Assembly: GCA_903901395.1 (NCBI GenBank)
Contig: CAIUQW010000393.1
Span: forward strand, 1-8,307
Source of the DNA: an uncultured Chlorobiales bacterium
GTDB lineage: Bacteria; Bacteroidota; Chlorobiia; Chlorobiales; Chlorobiaceae
DNA: 8,307 bases
Reading direction: 5' to 3'
A program made the translations under genes and the position numbers. Each line of letters begins with the position of its first letter. The stretch's first letter is position 1. Positions 1 through 5,382 of this stretch are shown one piece after another. The notes under the pieces were generated by a model. That model was not told the origin of the DNA. It did not search any database and was given only the letters and a program-made list of their open reading frames with translations.

Positions 1-498
1 AGCGTATAGACGAGCGTCACGGTGCCGATGATGATGATCGAAAGCGGCAGCGACCAGCCAGTGACCACCTGCACCACCACGCCCGCCGCCAGAAAGCGGA
101 TCGCGTCGCCGAGCGTTCGGGTGACGAGGAAGACGACCGACGCGACCTTCTGCATCTGCACGCCAAAGCGGATGCCGATAACCTGGTAAATGGAGCTGAC
201 GCCGTGTTTGAAATAGATCGGCAACAGGATGGCGCTGACCAGAATCCTGCCGACGATGTAGCCCATCGCAAGTTGCAGGAAGGTCCAGTCGCCTCGATAT
301 GCCACGCCGGGCACGCTCACGAAGGTCAGCACCGAGGTTTCGGAGGCGACGATGGAGAGCATCGCCGCGATCCACGGAAGCTTGTGGCCGCCGAGAAAGT
401 AGTCGCTGGTGCTTTTGTTGCTTTTGCCATGCCAGAGGCCGAAGAGCGTGTTTCCGACGAGAAACAGGATGACAATGGCAAGGTCGATAGGCTGCATA
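1..498 (-). CDS. Sodium:solute symporter (SSS family), 5' part only, apparent frameshift near the start
   Basis: Inner-membrane Na+-coupled solute uptake protein, cut by the window edge. From 479 down to 1 one frame is open with no stop and reads as a typical SSS N-terminus: a first membrane helix (AIVILFLVGNTLFGL), the family's SDYFLGG motif followed by KLPW, then a second helix region with SIVASETSVLTF and VPGVAYRG, then further hydrophobic segments. The natural start is ATG at 498-496 (MQPIDL), 18 bases after the namZ stop and preceded by GGAA. That ATG is one base out of frame with the rest, because the plus strand has three A at 480-482 where two would give MQPIDLAIVILF. The main frame has no ATG near its beginning; the first is at about 356, which would remove the first helix. 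The cause is either a real frameshift or a base error. The substrate is unknown; position after namZ suggests MurNAc or a related amino sugar. Confidence 0.82.
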
Positions 499-516
499 AG
501 ATTTCCGGATCGGTTG

Positions 517-1677
517 TCAGTACAGATGGAAATTGGGCTTGATCGCCGCGAACGCCGCTTCATCCTTCTCCCACGAAGCGATGACGGTTTCCGCCGGAGC
601 GCCGCCGAGGATCATAGAGCGGATCGCGCCGCTTCCGGCAAGCAGGTCGAAGGCCGGTATGTCGTCCCGGAACTCGTACACGCCGTCGAGGAATCTGAGC
701 TTGTCGGGATACAGCTCCCGCAAGGCGCAGGTCATGGCGACCGCCGTGGCGAAGGGGCGGAAGCTGGCGTGATCGGTCACGTGCAGGTAGATGCCGCCAA
801 TTGCTTCGTTGCCGTATTTGTGGAAGGTCGGGCGGAACCAGGTCGGCCTGAAAATGACCCCTTCGAGCGGCATCGAGGTGAGTCGCGCGGCAAGCTCGAA
901 CGGATCGACGAATGGCGCGCCGCTCAGGAGAAAAGGCGTGGTGGTGCCGCGTCCCTCCGAAACATTCAGCCCCTCGAAGAGGCACATGCCGGGATAGACC
1001 TCGGCCACCTGGAAAGTCGGCATGTTGGGCGACGGCGGCACCCAAGGCAGGCCGGTCTCCGGGAAGAGCATCTCGCGCGCCCAGTTCTGCATCGTGACGA
1101 CGCTCAGATTCAGGTCGAGCTTCTTGTAATCGCGATAAAAATGGGCGATCTCTCCTGCGGTGAGGCCGTGGCGCACCGGTGCCGGTATCACGCCGACGAA
1201 AGAGTGGAACGCCGGGTCGAGTTGCGGCCCCTCGATCATCGCGCCGCCGAGCGGGTTCGGGCGGTCGAGCACCATGATCTCGATGTCCAGCCCTTCAGCG
1301 GCCTCCATGAAGAGCGCGAGCGTGTTGACGTAGGTGTAGTAGCGTGAGCCGACATCCTGAATGTCGAAGAGCACGAGATCGAGTCCTTCGAGCAGCTCGC
1401 GGGCCGGGGCGAGCGTCTGCTCGCTGTCTCCGTAAAGGCTCACGATTTCGCAACCGGTGTCAGGCTGATGACCGACGGCGATCTGATCCTGCTCGACGGC
1501 GAAAAGGCCGTGCTCCGGCGAGAAGATTCTCGTCAGCCCCACTCCAGCGCGGCGAAGCAGCGTCCACGAATATTCGAGCTGTATCGACACCGAGGTCTGG
1601 TTGGCGATCAGGCCGATGCGCCGGTTTTTCAGCAGTTCGGGATTCTGGAGCAGTATGTCGAGACCGTTGATGACCAT
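517..1677 (-). CDS. namZ: Exo-beta-N-acetylmuramidase NamZ-like (DUF1343, GH171)
   Basis: A 386-residue protein matching the DUF1343 family along its whole length. Characterised members (NamZ of Bacillus subtilis and Tannerella forsythia) release MurNAc from the non-reducing end of peptidoglycan fragments. Visible signatures are ANQTSV (25-30), SPEHGLF (53-59, with the conserved Glu-His of the active-site region), LFDIQDVGSRYYTY (103-116), LDRPNP (137-142), PSPNMP (215-220) and EGLNVSEGRGTTTPF (235-249). It begins MVINGLDILL without a signal peptide. The only possible extension is nine codons, because the upstream murU TAA is in the same frame, so the enzyme is predicted to be cytoplasmic unless exported another way. 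No good Shine-Dalgarno precedes the ATG; the gap to murU is 27 bases, so translation may depend on readthrough from the upstream gene. The MurNAc kinase and uridylyltransferase neighbours support the function. Confidence 0.9.
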   Translation of the reverse strand: MVINGLDILLQNPELLKNRRIGLIANQTSVSIQLEYSWTLLRRAGVGLTRIFSPEHGLFAVEQDQIAVGHQPDTGCEIVSLYGDSEQTLAPARELLEGLDLVLFDIQDVGSRYYTYVNTLALFMEAAEGLDIEIMVLDRPNPLGGAMIEGPQLDPAFHSFVGVIPAPVRHGLTAGEIAHFYRDYKKLDLNLSVVTMQNWAREMLFPETGLPWVPPSPNMPTFQVAEVYPGMCLFEGLNVSEGRGTTTPFLLSGAPFVDPFELAARLTSMPLEGVIFRPTWFRPTFHKYGNEAIGGIYLHVTDHASFRPFATAVAMTCALRELYPDKLRFLDGVYEFRDDIPAFDLLAGSGAIRSMILGGAPAETVIASWEKDEAAFAAIKPNFHLY

Positions 1678-1704
1678 GCCGTTGCTGTTTGCGCTGTCGG
1701 GAAT

Positions 1705-2634
1705 TTACAATGGAATGCGGATGCCTGGCGCGGCGATTGCGTTCCGGAGCGTCTCGCCGTGCTCGATGACCGTGCCGGGCAGAAGCACCGAGTGTTCCAC
1801 AACAGCCCCGGCGGAAATCGCGCAGTTCGCGCCGACCACCGAATTTTCGACGCGGGCATCGGGGCTGATCGAGGCATCATCCGAAATCATCCCCGGAAAG
1901 AGGCCGATTGCCGATTTCATTCGCTCCGCAAGCTGAAGAATACGCAAATTATCGTCGAGGTTCGCGCGGTAAAAGTTCGGCAGGGTTCCAATATCCTGCC
2001 ACAATCCGCGATGCTCGAAAGAGGCGAGACCTTCGTTGTCCACCAGTCCGAGAAAGCCGGTTTCGACGATGCCGGAAAACTCCGCTTTCAGGTGCCGGAA
2101 TATCTCCGGAGTAAACACCCCCGTGCCGGTATAGATGAAGGGAGAGAGGAGGCCCGTGCCGCGCTGGTTGCGCAAATCGAGGACTCGTCCATCGCGCACG
2201 CCGATCTGGCCGATCTCGGCGGCCATTGGCGTTTCGTGCAAGGCGAGCGTGCCGCCACAGCCGGAGCGGCGATGCGCGGCGATCATCGTCGTCAGGTCGA
2301 TGTCGCTGATGATGTCGCTGTTGATGAGCACGAAATCACCGTCGTCAAGCAAGTGCTCGCACTTCTTCAGCCCGCCGCCGGTGCCGAGAATTTCGCGTTC
2401 CTCCGAAAGCACGATTTCAAGACTGCCGAAATCATGCTGGTCGAAAAAGCGCTGGAGGCTTTCCGGGTGGTGGTGGATGTTGATGATGGCCTTCCGAATG
2501 CCCGCCGCCTTGAGCAGGAAGAGCGAGTAGCAGAGGCTCGGCACGTTCAGCACCGGCACGAGCGGCTTGGGTATCGAGTCGGTCAGCGGCTGCAGGCGAG
2601 TGCCGAAACCGGCGGCAAGGACGAAGGCGTTCAT
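1705..2634 (-). CDS. murU: Sugar-1-phosphate nucleotidyltransferase, MurU-like (MurNAc-1-P uridylyltransferase)
   Basis: A 309-residue NTP-transferase. The N-terminal signature LAAGFGTRLQPL with the KPL lysine (residues 6-25) binds the nucleotide; ILGTGGGLKK (82-91) and NSD (105-107, metal ligand region) follow, and WQDIGTLPNF (212-221) closes the catalytic domain. Residues about 253-291 look like a short left-handed beta-helix (SDDASISPDA, NSVVGANCAI, HSVLLPGTVI). MurU makes UDP-MurNAc from MurNAc-1-phosphate in the AmgK/MurU recycling route. As I recall, the Pseudomonas enzyme is shorter and lacks the beta-helix, so specificity here rests mainly on context. The start codon overlaps the amgK stop as ATGA (2634-2631), indicating translational coupling. 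Alternatives are glucose- or mannose-1-phosphate nucleotidyltransferase. The fold is certain; the MurU assignment is probable. Confidence 0.8.
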   Translation of the reverse strand: MNAFVLAAGFGTRLQPLTDSIPKPLVPVLNVPSLCYSLFLLKAAGIRKAIINIHHHPESLQRFFDQHDFGSLEIVLSEEREILGTGGGLKKCEHLLDDGDFVLINSDIISDIDLTTMIAAHRRSGCGGTLALHETPMAAEIGQIGVRDGRVLDLRNQRGTGLLSPFIYTGTGVFTPEIFRHLKAEFSGIVETGFLGLVDNEGLASFEHRGLWQDIGTLPNFYRANLDDNLRILQLAERMKSAIGLFPGMISDDASISPDARVENSVVGANCAISAGAVVEHSVLLPGTVIEHGETLRNAIAAPGIRIPL

Positions 2635-3647
2635 CGCGAAATTCCCGGCATGATCGGTTCGAGCAGGCGGCCCGCTTCGGCCAGTTCAGGCCGGGCGGCG
2701 ATGTATTCCCGGAGGTAGCCGAGCGTTGGCGCGATACTGTGCTCGAAAGCGCGGTTGCCGATCACGGCAGTCTGGTAGCAGAAGGTCCCGACCGCCTTGA
2801 CGTTACGCTGGAAGGCCATCAGGTCGAACAGCCGGAGATATTCCGACTCGTCCATCGCCGTCAGTCCCGCAAGGCGGAGCTGCTCGAAGTGGTAGCGCTT
2901 CAGTTCATCGACCAGCTCCGAGTCGAGCCGGACGTAAGAATCGCGAAGCAGCGACACGGCGTCGTACTGCGGCAGGCCGAGCCGGGCGTCCTGGAAGTCG
3001 ATGATGACCGGTTCATCGCGGAAGAGCATGATGTTGCGGCTGTGAAAATCGCGATGATTCAGCACGAAGTGCTCCGGCAGCACCAAAAGGTCGGTGATGG
3101 CGAGAATCTCGTCGCGCAGTCGCGTTTGCGCGTCCGCGTCGATGCGTCCTTTGAAATAACCGTTCAGTCCGTGTTCGATGAAGAAATCGAACTCGAACAT
3201 CAGCTTGTCGTGGTCGAAACTCAGCAAGAAGGGAATTGTCGTGTCGGTGGTATTTCCGCCGGGTCTGATCGACTGAATTCTTACGAGAATGTCGATGATC
3301 TGGCGATAACGTATTGCCAGCCGGTCGCGGTCGAGCTGCGGCACTTCGTCTTGAAGCATCAGGTCGCCGCAATCTTCGAGAAGCAGAAGTCCTCGTTCGT
3401 GCGCCATACCGAGTAACTCGGGCACACGAATTCCGTATCGGGCGAAAAGATCGCGAACGATCAGAAACGGATAGCTTTGCGGTTTGACGGATTTGAATGC
3501 AGGATCGGCGCAGACGACCGATGCACCGCGCGGGCTGCTCACTCTGAAGTATTGCCGGTTCGAGGCGTCGCCTTTGATGGTGCTGATTTCGAGCTGCGCC
3601 CGTTCTCCGGGCGGATAGAGGAGGCGAATCGATTCCTGGAGTTCCAT
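2631..3647 (-). CDS. amgK: Anomeric amino-sugar kinase AmgK-like (aminoglycoside phosphotransferase fold)
   Basis: A 338-residue APH/choline-kinase-fold protein. Family features are GDASNRQYFRV (26-36), LLLLEDCGD (87-95), the catalytic loop LNHRDFHSRNIML (196-208, base Asp200, Asn205) and the metal-binding VIIDFQDARLG segment (214-224, Asp217). AmgK phosphorylates the anomeric carbon of MurNAc (and GlcNAc), giving the substrate of MurU; the gene overlaps murU by 4 bases, the pairing seen in known AmgK/MurU systems. I chose ATG at 3647. A GTG at 3689 would add 14 residues (MLFFSGSAFTRHLH), but these are encoded by the hairpin and T-run of the csmB terminator, so it is an unlikely start. No clear Shine-Dalgarno is visible. 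The operon promoter is not obvious: it must lie in the short csmB-amgK spacer, or transcription reads through from csmB. Confidence 0.85.
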   Translation of the reverse strand: MELQESIRLLYPPGERAQLEISTIKGDASNRQYFRVSSPRGASVVCADPAFKSVKPQSYPFLIVRDLFARYGIRVPELLGMAHERGLLLLEDCGDLMLQDEVPQLDRDRLAIRYRQIIDILVRIQSIRPGGNTTDTTIPFLLSFDHDKLMFEFDFFIEHGLNGYFKGRIDADAQTRLRDEILAITDLLVLPEHFVLNHRDFHSRNIMLFRDEPVIIDFQDARLGLPQYDAVSLLRDSYVRLDSELVDELKRYHFEQLRLAGLTAMDESEYLRLFDLMAFQRNVKAVGTFCYQTAVIGNRAFEHSIAPTLGYLREYIAARPELAEAGRLLEPIMPGISR

Positions 3648-3676
3648 GTGCAAGTGACGGGTGAATGCGGAGCCCG

Positions 3677-3714
3677 AAAAAAAAAGCACCTTACGCGGTA
3701 AGGCATAAGGTGCT
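3677..3714 (-). terminator. Rho-independent terminator of csmB
   Basis: Read on the minus strand, AGCACCTTA (3714-3706) and TAAGGTGCT (3693-3685) form a perfect 9-bp stem with a 12-base loop, followed at once by nine T (3685-3677). It lies 20 bases after the csmB stop. A second, mutually exclusive hairpin is possible inside it (CCTTAC and GTAAGG, 3 bases apart), because TAAGG occurs twice. It separates highly expressed csmB from the amgK operon, whose ATG is only 29 bases past the T-run. Confidence 0.9.
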
Positions 3715-3734
3715 CGAAAATCGGGAAAGGTTCC

Positions 3735-3962
3735 TTACTTTTTCGGTGCGATCGCGGAAGAAACGCTCTGGAGAACCTGGGTGGCGGCGCCAGCGAAGTT
3801 GCCGATCAGGTCGGTAGCGGTTTTGGCGAGCGGCTCGGCAACGTTTGCCAGGGCGTTCAGTGCATTGTTGGCCACGTCAACCTGAAGCTGGAAGACTTTG
3901 CCGAAGGTTTCGGTAAGGGTGTTGATTGCACCCGATACATCGATGTTTGATCCGTTTGACAT
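3735..3962 (-). CDS. csmB: Chlorosome envelope protein B (CsmB)
   Basis: A 75-residue protein starting MSNGSNIDVSGAINTLTETF and ending in APKK. It has the composition and length of CsmB, one of the abundant small proteins in the lipid-monolayer envelope of the chlorosome, the light-harvesting organelle of green sulfur bacteria. It is alanine- and valine-rich, lacks Cys, His, Trp and Tyr, and has amphipathic helical stretches (INTLTETFGKVFQLQVDVANN; residues about 35-68 rich in Ala, Leu and Val), as expected for an envelope protein on the monolayer. CsmF is the related paralogue and the only realistic alternative; I favour CsmB because the N-terminus matches the CsmB sequence I remember. It is a monocistronic unit: strong terminator downstream, about 420 bases of spacer upstream. 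No clear Shine-Dalgarno; see the shared leader motif at 3974-3983. Confidence 0.9.
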   Translation of the reverse strand: MSNGSNIDVSGAINTLTETFGKVFQLQVDVANNALNALANVAEPLAKTATDLIGNFAGAATQVLQSVSSAIAPKK

Positions 3963-3973
3963 GATGCGTCTAT

Positions 3974-3983
3974 GTTTTGATTG
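3974..3983 (-). promoter_or_regulatory. Leader motif CAATCAAAAC upstream of csmB
   Basis: The minus-strand 10-mer CAATCAAAAC lies 11 bases before the csmB ATG. The same 10-mer lies 9 bases before the ATG of the small membrane-protein gene (4526-4517). Both leaders also carry CGCATC between the motif and the start codon. Neither gene has a good Shine-Dalgarno, so this may be a translation-initiation or mRNA-stability element. The function is inferred only from the repetition and placement. Confidence 0.4.
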
Positions 3984-4022
3984 TTAGAAAGCACTTAAGA
4001 GAAATTTTTTCACACTCAAGCA

Positions 4023-4048
4023 AGCTTTCGTGATGATGGGAGAAAGCT
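4023..4048 (-). promoter_or_regulatory. Stem-loop in the presumed csmB 5' leader
   Basis: AGCTTTC (4023-4029) and GAAAGCT (4042-4048) form a perfect 7-bp inverted repeat with a 12-base loop. It sits about 60 bases upstream of the csmB ATG and immediately downstream of the AT-rich promoter-like block on the minus strand, so it would form near the 5' end of the csmB mRNA and might stabilise it. No T-run follows on the minus strand, so it is not a terminator. Confidence 0.4.
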
Positions 4049-4092
4049 AATATATTTTAAACAGTTGCGCAAGGGTAGGGAGGTAAAAAACG

Positions 4093-4133
4093 TACTGACG
4101 ATCTTTGCTTTCGTCAAGAATCGAACGTCAGTA
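4093..4133. repeat. Inverted repeat TACTGACG ... CGTCAGTA
   Basis: Perfect 8-bp arms at 4093-4100 and 4126-4133 around a 25-base centre. The centre itself contains imperfectly complementary halves (GATCTTTG and CAAGAATC), so a long imperfect hairpin could form on either strand. No T-run follows, which argues against an intrinsic terminator. It lies upstream of the csmB promoter-like block and could be an operator, a transcribed structure or part of an extragenic repeat. Confidence 0.45.
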
Positions 4134-4354
4134 GAGCGTGTCTGGGAGTGACGAAAATACCCGGTTTCCACGCTTCTGAAAAGCCGGAGCACTCAGTCGT
4201 AAATGATTTCAGGAATGACGTTTCCGGTTCGTTGCGTTTGCGGGCGGCAGGCGATTGTCATGCGGGGCAGTCGAGGCATGAGCCAGATACGGCGCGTTTC
4301 GAGTTTTGCCAAAGCAGGAAAACGATCCGTTTTATAGCCATGCTTGCGGAATGG

Positions 4355-4387
4355 TGATTGCGGGCGTCTCTCGTTCAGCCGCAATCA
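4355..4387. terminator. Hairpin overlapping the 3' end of the small membrane-protein gene
   Basis: TGATTGCGG (4355-4363) and CCGCAATCA (4379-4387) form a perfect 9-bp stem with a 15-base loop. The right arm contains the TGA stop (4387-4385) of the minus-strand small gene. On the plus strand TTTTTT follows 6 bases after the stem (4394-4399), so as an intrinsic terminator it fits plus-strand transcription better; on the minus strand there is no T-run. It may limit antisense transcription or protect the 3' end of the small mRNA. Confidence 0.45.
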
Positions 4388-4507
4388 GTTCGATTTTTTA
4401 TTCTGCGACTTGCCGATGAATCTGTTGAGCAGGAGTACCACGAAGATTCCGCCGATGAAGAAGCCGAGGGGAGCGTAAATGGTCGTGTAGTTGAAAGAAT
4501 CGGTCAT
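4385..4507 (-). CDS. Small single-pass membrane protein, 40 residues, function unknown
   Basis: ATG at 4507-4505 to TGA at 4387-4385 encodes 40 residues. A short polar N-terminus (MTDSFNYTTIYAP) is followed by one hydrophobic helix (LGFFIGGIFVVLLLNRFI, residues 14-31) and a basic tail (GKSQNKKSN). The helix has a small-residue face (G15, G19, G20) suited to helix packing. By the positive-inside rule the tail should be cytoplasmic and the N-terminus periplasmic. This is the usual look of a small accessory subunit of a membrane complex, but I do not recognise the family. Its leader shares CAATCAAAAC with csmB at nearly the same distance from the start, which could mean common expression with the photosynthetic apparatus. 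The coding pattern is coherent: GC-rich third positions in the helix and no rare-looking codons. Confidence 0.65.
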   Translation of the reverse strand: MTDSFNYTTIYAPLGFFIGGIFVVLLLNRFIGKSQNKKSN

Positions 4508-4516
4508 GGCTGATGC

Positions 4517-4526
4517 GTTTTGATTG
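4517..4526 (-). promoter_or_regulatory. Leader motif CAATCAAAAC upstream of the small membrane-protein gene
   Basis: Second copy of the 10-mer found in front of csmB, here 9 bases before the ATG at 4507, with CGCATC directly following it on the minus strand. Confidence 0.4.
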
Positions 4527-4531
4527 CATGG

Positions 4532-4558
4532 CAGTTACCTGTGCGGTAACCGTTTTTT
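4532..4558 (+). terminator. Hairpin plus T-run in the divergent spacer (terminator-like on plus strand)
   Basis: GTTACC (4534-4539) and GGTAAC (4545-4550) form a perfect 6-bp stem with a 5-base loop; C4532 and G4552 can add a pair across one mismatch. TTTTTT follows at 4553-4558. It has the shape of an intrinsic terminator for plus-strand RNA, yet no plus-strand gene ends before it. It could equally be a protein-binding palindrome in the leader of the minus-strand small gene. Confidence 0.4.
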
Positions 4559-4599
4559 CACCGCTCAAAATAAAGAAAAAACAGTCATTCCAACAGCGA

Positions 4600-4612
4600 T
4601 TTACCGGGTAAA
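4600..4612. promoter_or_regulatory. Palindrome TTTACCGGGTAAA
   Basis: A 13-base palindrome with a single central base, in the divergent spacer between the small membrane-protein gene and the plus-strand gene at 4736. Its half-site TTACC also forms the arms of the palindrome at 4534-4550, so both might be read by one regulator. No known regulator is assigned. Confidence 0.3.
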
Positions 4613-4668
4613 GCGGTTGCCCATCCGGCTTTTTTTGCTCTCCGGCCGGGAGAAAAACCGGGGAACTC

Positions 4669-4698
4669 TTGTATTTTGAATCATGTTCATGGTAAAAT
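4669..4698 (+). promoter_or_regulatory. Candidate sigma-70 promoter of the DUF1997-like gene
   Basis: TTGTAT (4669-4674) and TAAAAT (4693-4698) are separated by 18 bases, matching 4 and 5 of 6 consensus positions. Transcription would begin near 4705, giving a leader of about 30 bases to the ATG at 4736. This placement argues against the upstream TTG start at 4676, which would lie inside the promoter. Confidence 0.5.
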
Positions 4699-4735
4699 CA
4701 TAGAAAATCATTTCAAGTTCAGCAGAGCAGTACTT

Positions 4736-5365
4736 ATGGAGGTTGTTGGAAGAAGCAGAGCCAAAGTGGTCATCGAATCGCATCTGAACGAATCGGTGGT
4801 CTATTTCTCCGATCATGTCAGGATACTCAAGTGCAATCCCTATTGCACCGGCGTTACCTACCTGAAGGAGCATGGCGTCTATCAGTGGATTTTTCAGGTG
4901 AACGATCCTCGTGAAAATCCCATCACGGCGGTGTTTTTCGTGACGCAGAACGAGCAGCATCTCGATGAGTCGGGTACCGTTCCGGCAGGCCCTGTTTCAC
5001 CGGAGGAGAGTTTTCCCGAAAGCGCGGCGTCGGGCAGGTGCATCCAGTGGGTCAACGCCCCGAAAGTGCCCGATGTGCCGCTGAACGAAAAAAATACTTT
5101 TATCGGACAGGCCAATACGAGGATTTGCCTCTATCATCTGGACAATCAGCGCACCGAGGTGCATTTCGAAACCGACATCACGCTCGACTTCGAACTCTCC
5201 TTTCCGCTCAACCTCATGCCGGAGGGCATCCTGAAATTCATGACCGAGACGATCATGTCCAAGATCATGCAGCAGGCCACCGAGAGCATGCTCTGCCAGG
5301 TGCAGAACGACCTGTGCTGCACCGCCTCCGAGCTGAACGCTTCGGGCGGCAAGGTCGAGCACTGA
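4736..5365 (+). CDS. DUF1997-like protein of unknown function
   Basis: A 209-residue soluble protein beginning MEVVGRSRAKVVIESHLNES. The order of segments resembles the DUF1997 family found in phototrophs (cyanobacteria, plants, Chlorobi): an N-terminal beta-rich part with a Cys-containing stretch (KCNPYCTGVTYL, 32-43), VYQWIFQVNDP (48-58) and ITAVFFV (63-69), then a variable Pro/Glu/Ser linker (about 72-100), then RICLYHL, VHFETDITLDFEL and a C-terminal helix (PEGILKFMTETIMSKIMQQATESM, about 162-185). The pattern suggests an SRPBCC-like lipid- or pigment-binding fold, but that is inference. There is no signal peptide or membrane helix. ATG 4736 was chosen over TTG 4676 because the latter lies in the promoter and the extra 20 residues look non-coding. 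It is a single-gene unit with its own terminator, divergent from the csmB side. Family call is from memory. Confidence 0.75.
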   Translation: MEVVGRSRAKVVIESHLNESVVYFSDHVRILKCNPYCTGVTYLKEHGVYQWIFQVNDPRENPITAVFFVTQNEQHLDESGTVPAGPVSPEESFPESAASGRCIQWVNAPKVPDVPLNEKNTFIGQANTRICLYHLDNQRTEVHFETDITLDFELSFPLNLMPEGILKFMTETIMSKIMQQATESMLCQVQNDLCCTASELNASGGKVEH

Positions 5366-5382
5366 TAGCGGTTTTCAAAGAT

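Larger units (their letters stand above)
3963..4384. other. Long spacer upstream of csmB, no convincing gene
   Basis: This stretch separates csmB from the small membrane-protein gene. It contains the csmB leader, an AT-rich block around 4049-4061 that on the minus strand reads TTTAAAATATATTAG and could hold the csmB -10 element (no well-spaced -35 seen), and two inverted repeats listed separately. The part from about 4140 to 4350 has GC-rich, codon-like composition but no credible frame. GGGAGTGACGAAAATACCCGG-like and GGAATGACG strings resemble the degenerate extragenic repeats common in many bacterial genomes; without genome comparison this is only a suspicion. Confidence 0.5.

Noticed and set aside
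409..1347. Plus-strand open frame of 312 codons opposite namZ
   Set aside because: Antisense shadow of the NamZ gene with Arg/Glu/His-rich composition and no domain.
1468..2718. Plus-strand open frame of 416 codons opposite murU and namZ
   Set aside because: The minus strand encodes two well-matched enzyme families here; the plus-strand translation is Arg/His-rich antisense sequence.
3648..3689. N-terminal extension of the kinase to GTG at 3689
   Set aside because: These 14 codons are the csmB terminator stem and T-run; the ATG at 3647 gives a normal kinase start.
4148..4357. Plus-strand open frame of 69 codons from GTG in the csmB upstream spacer
   Set aside because: GTG start with no well-placed ribosome binding site, no hydrophobic or domain pattern, and composition like repeat-derived spacer.
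4676..4735. TTG start extending the DUF1997-like gene by 20 residues
   Set aside because: The extension overlaps the candidate -35/-10 promoter elements and encodes unremarkable sequence; ATG at 4736 is preferred.
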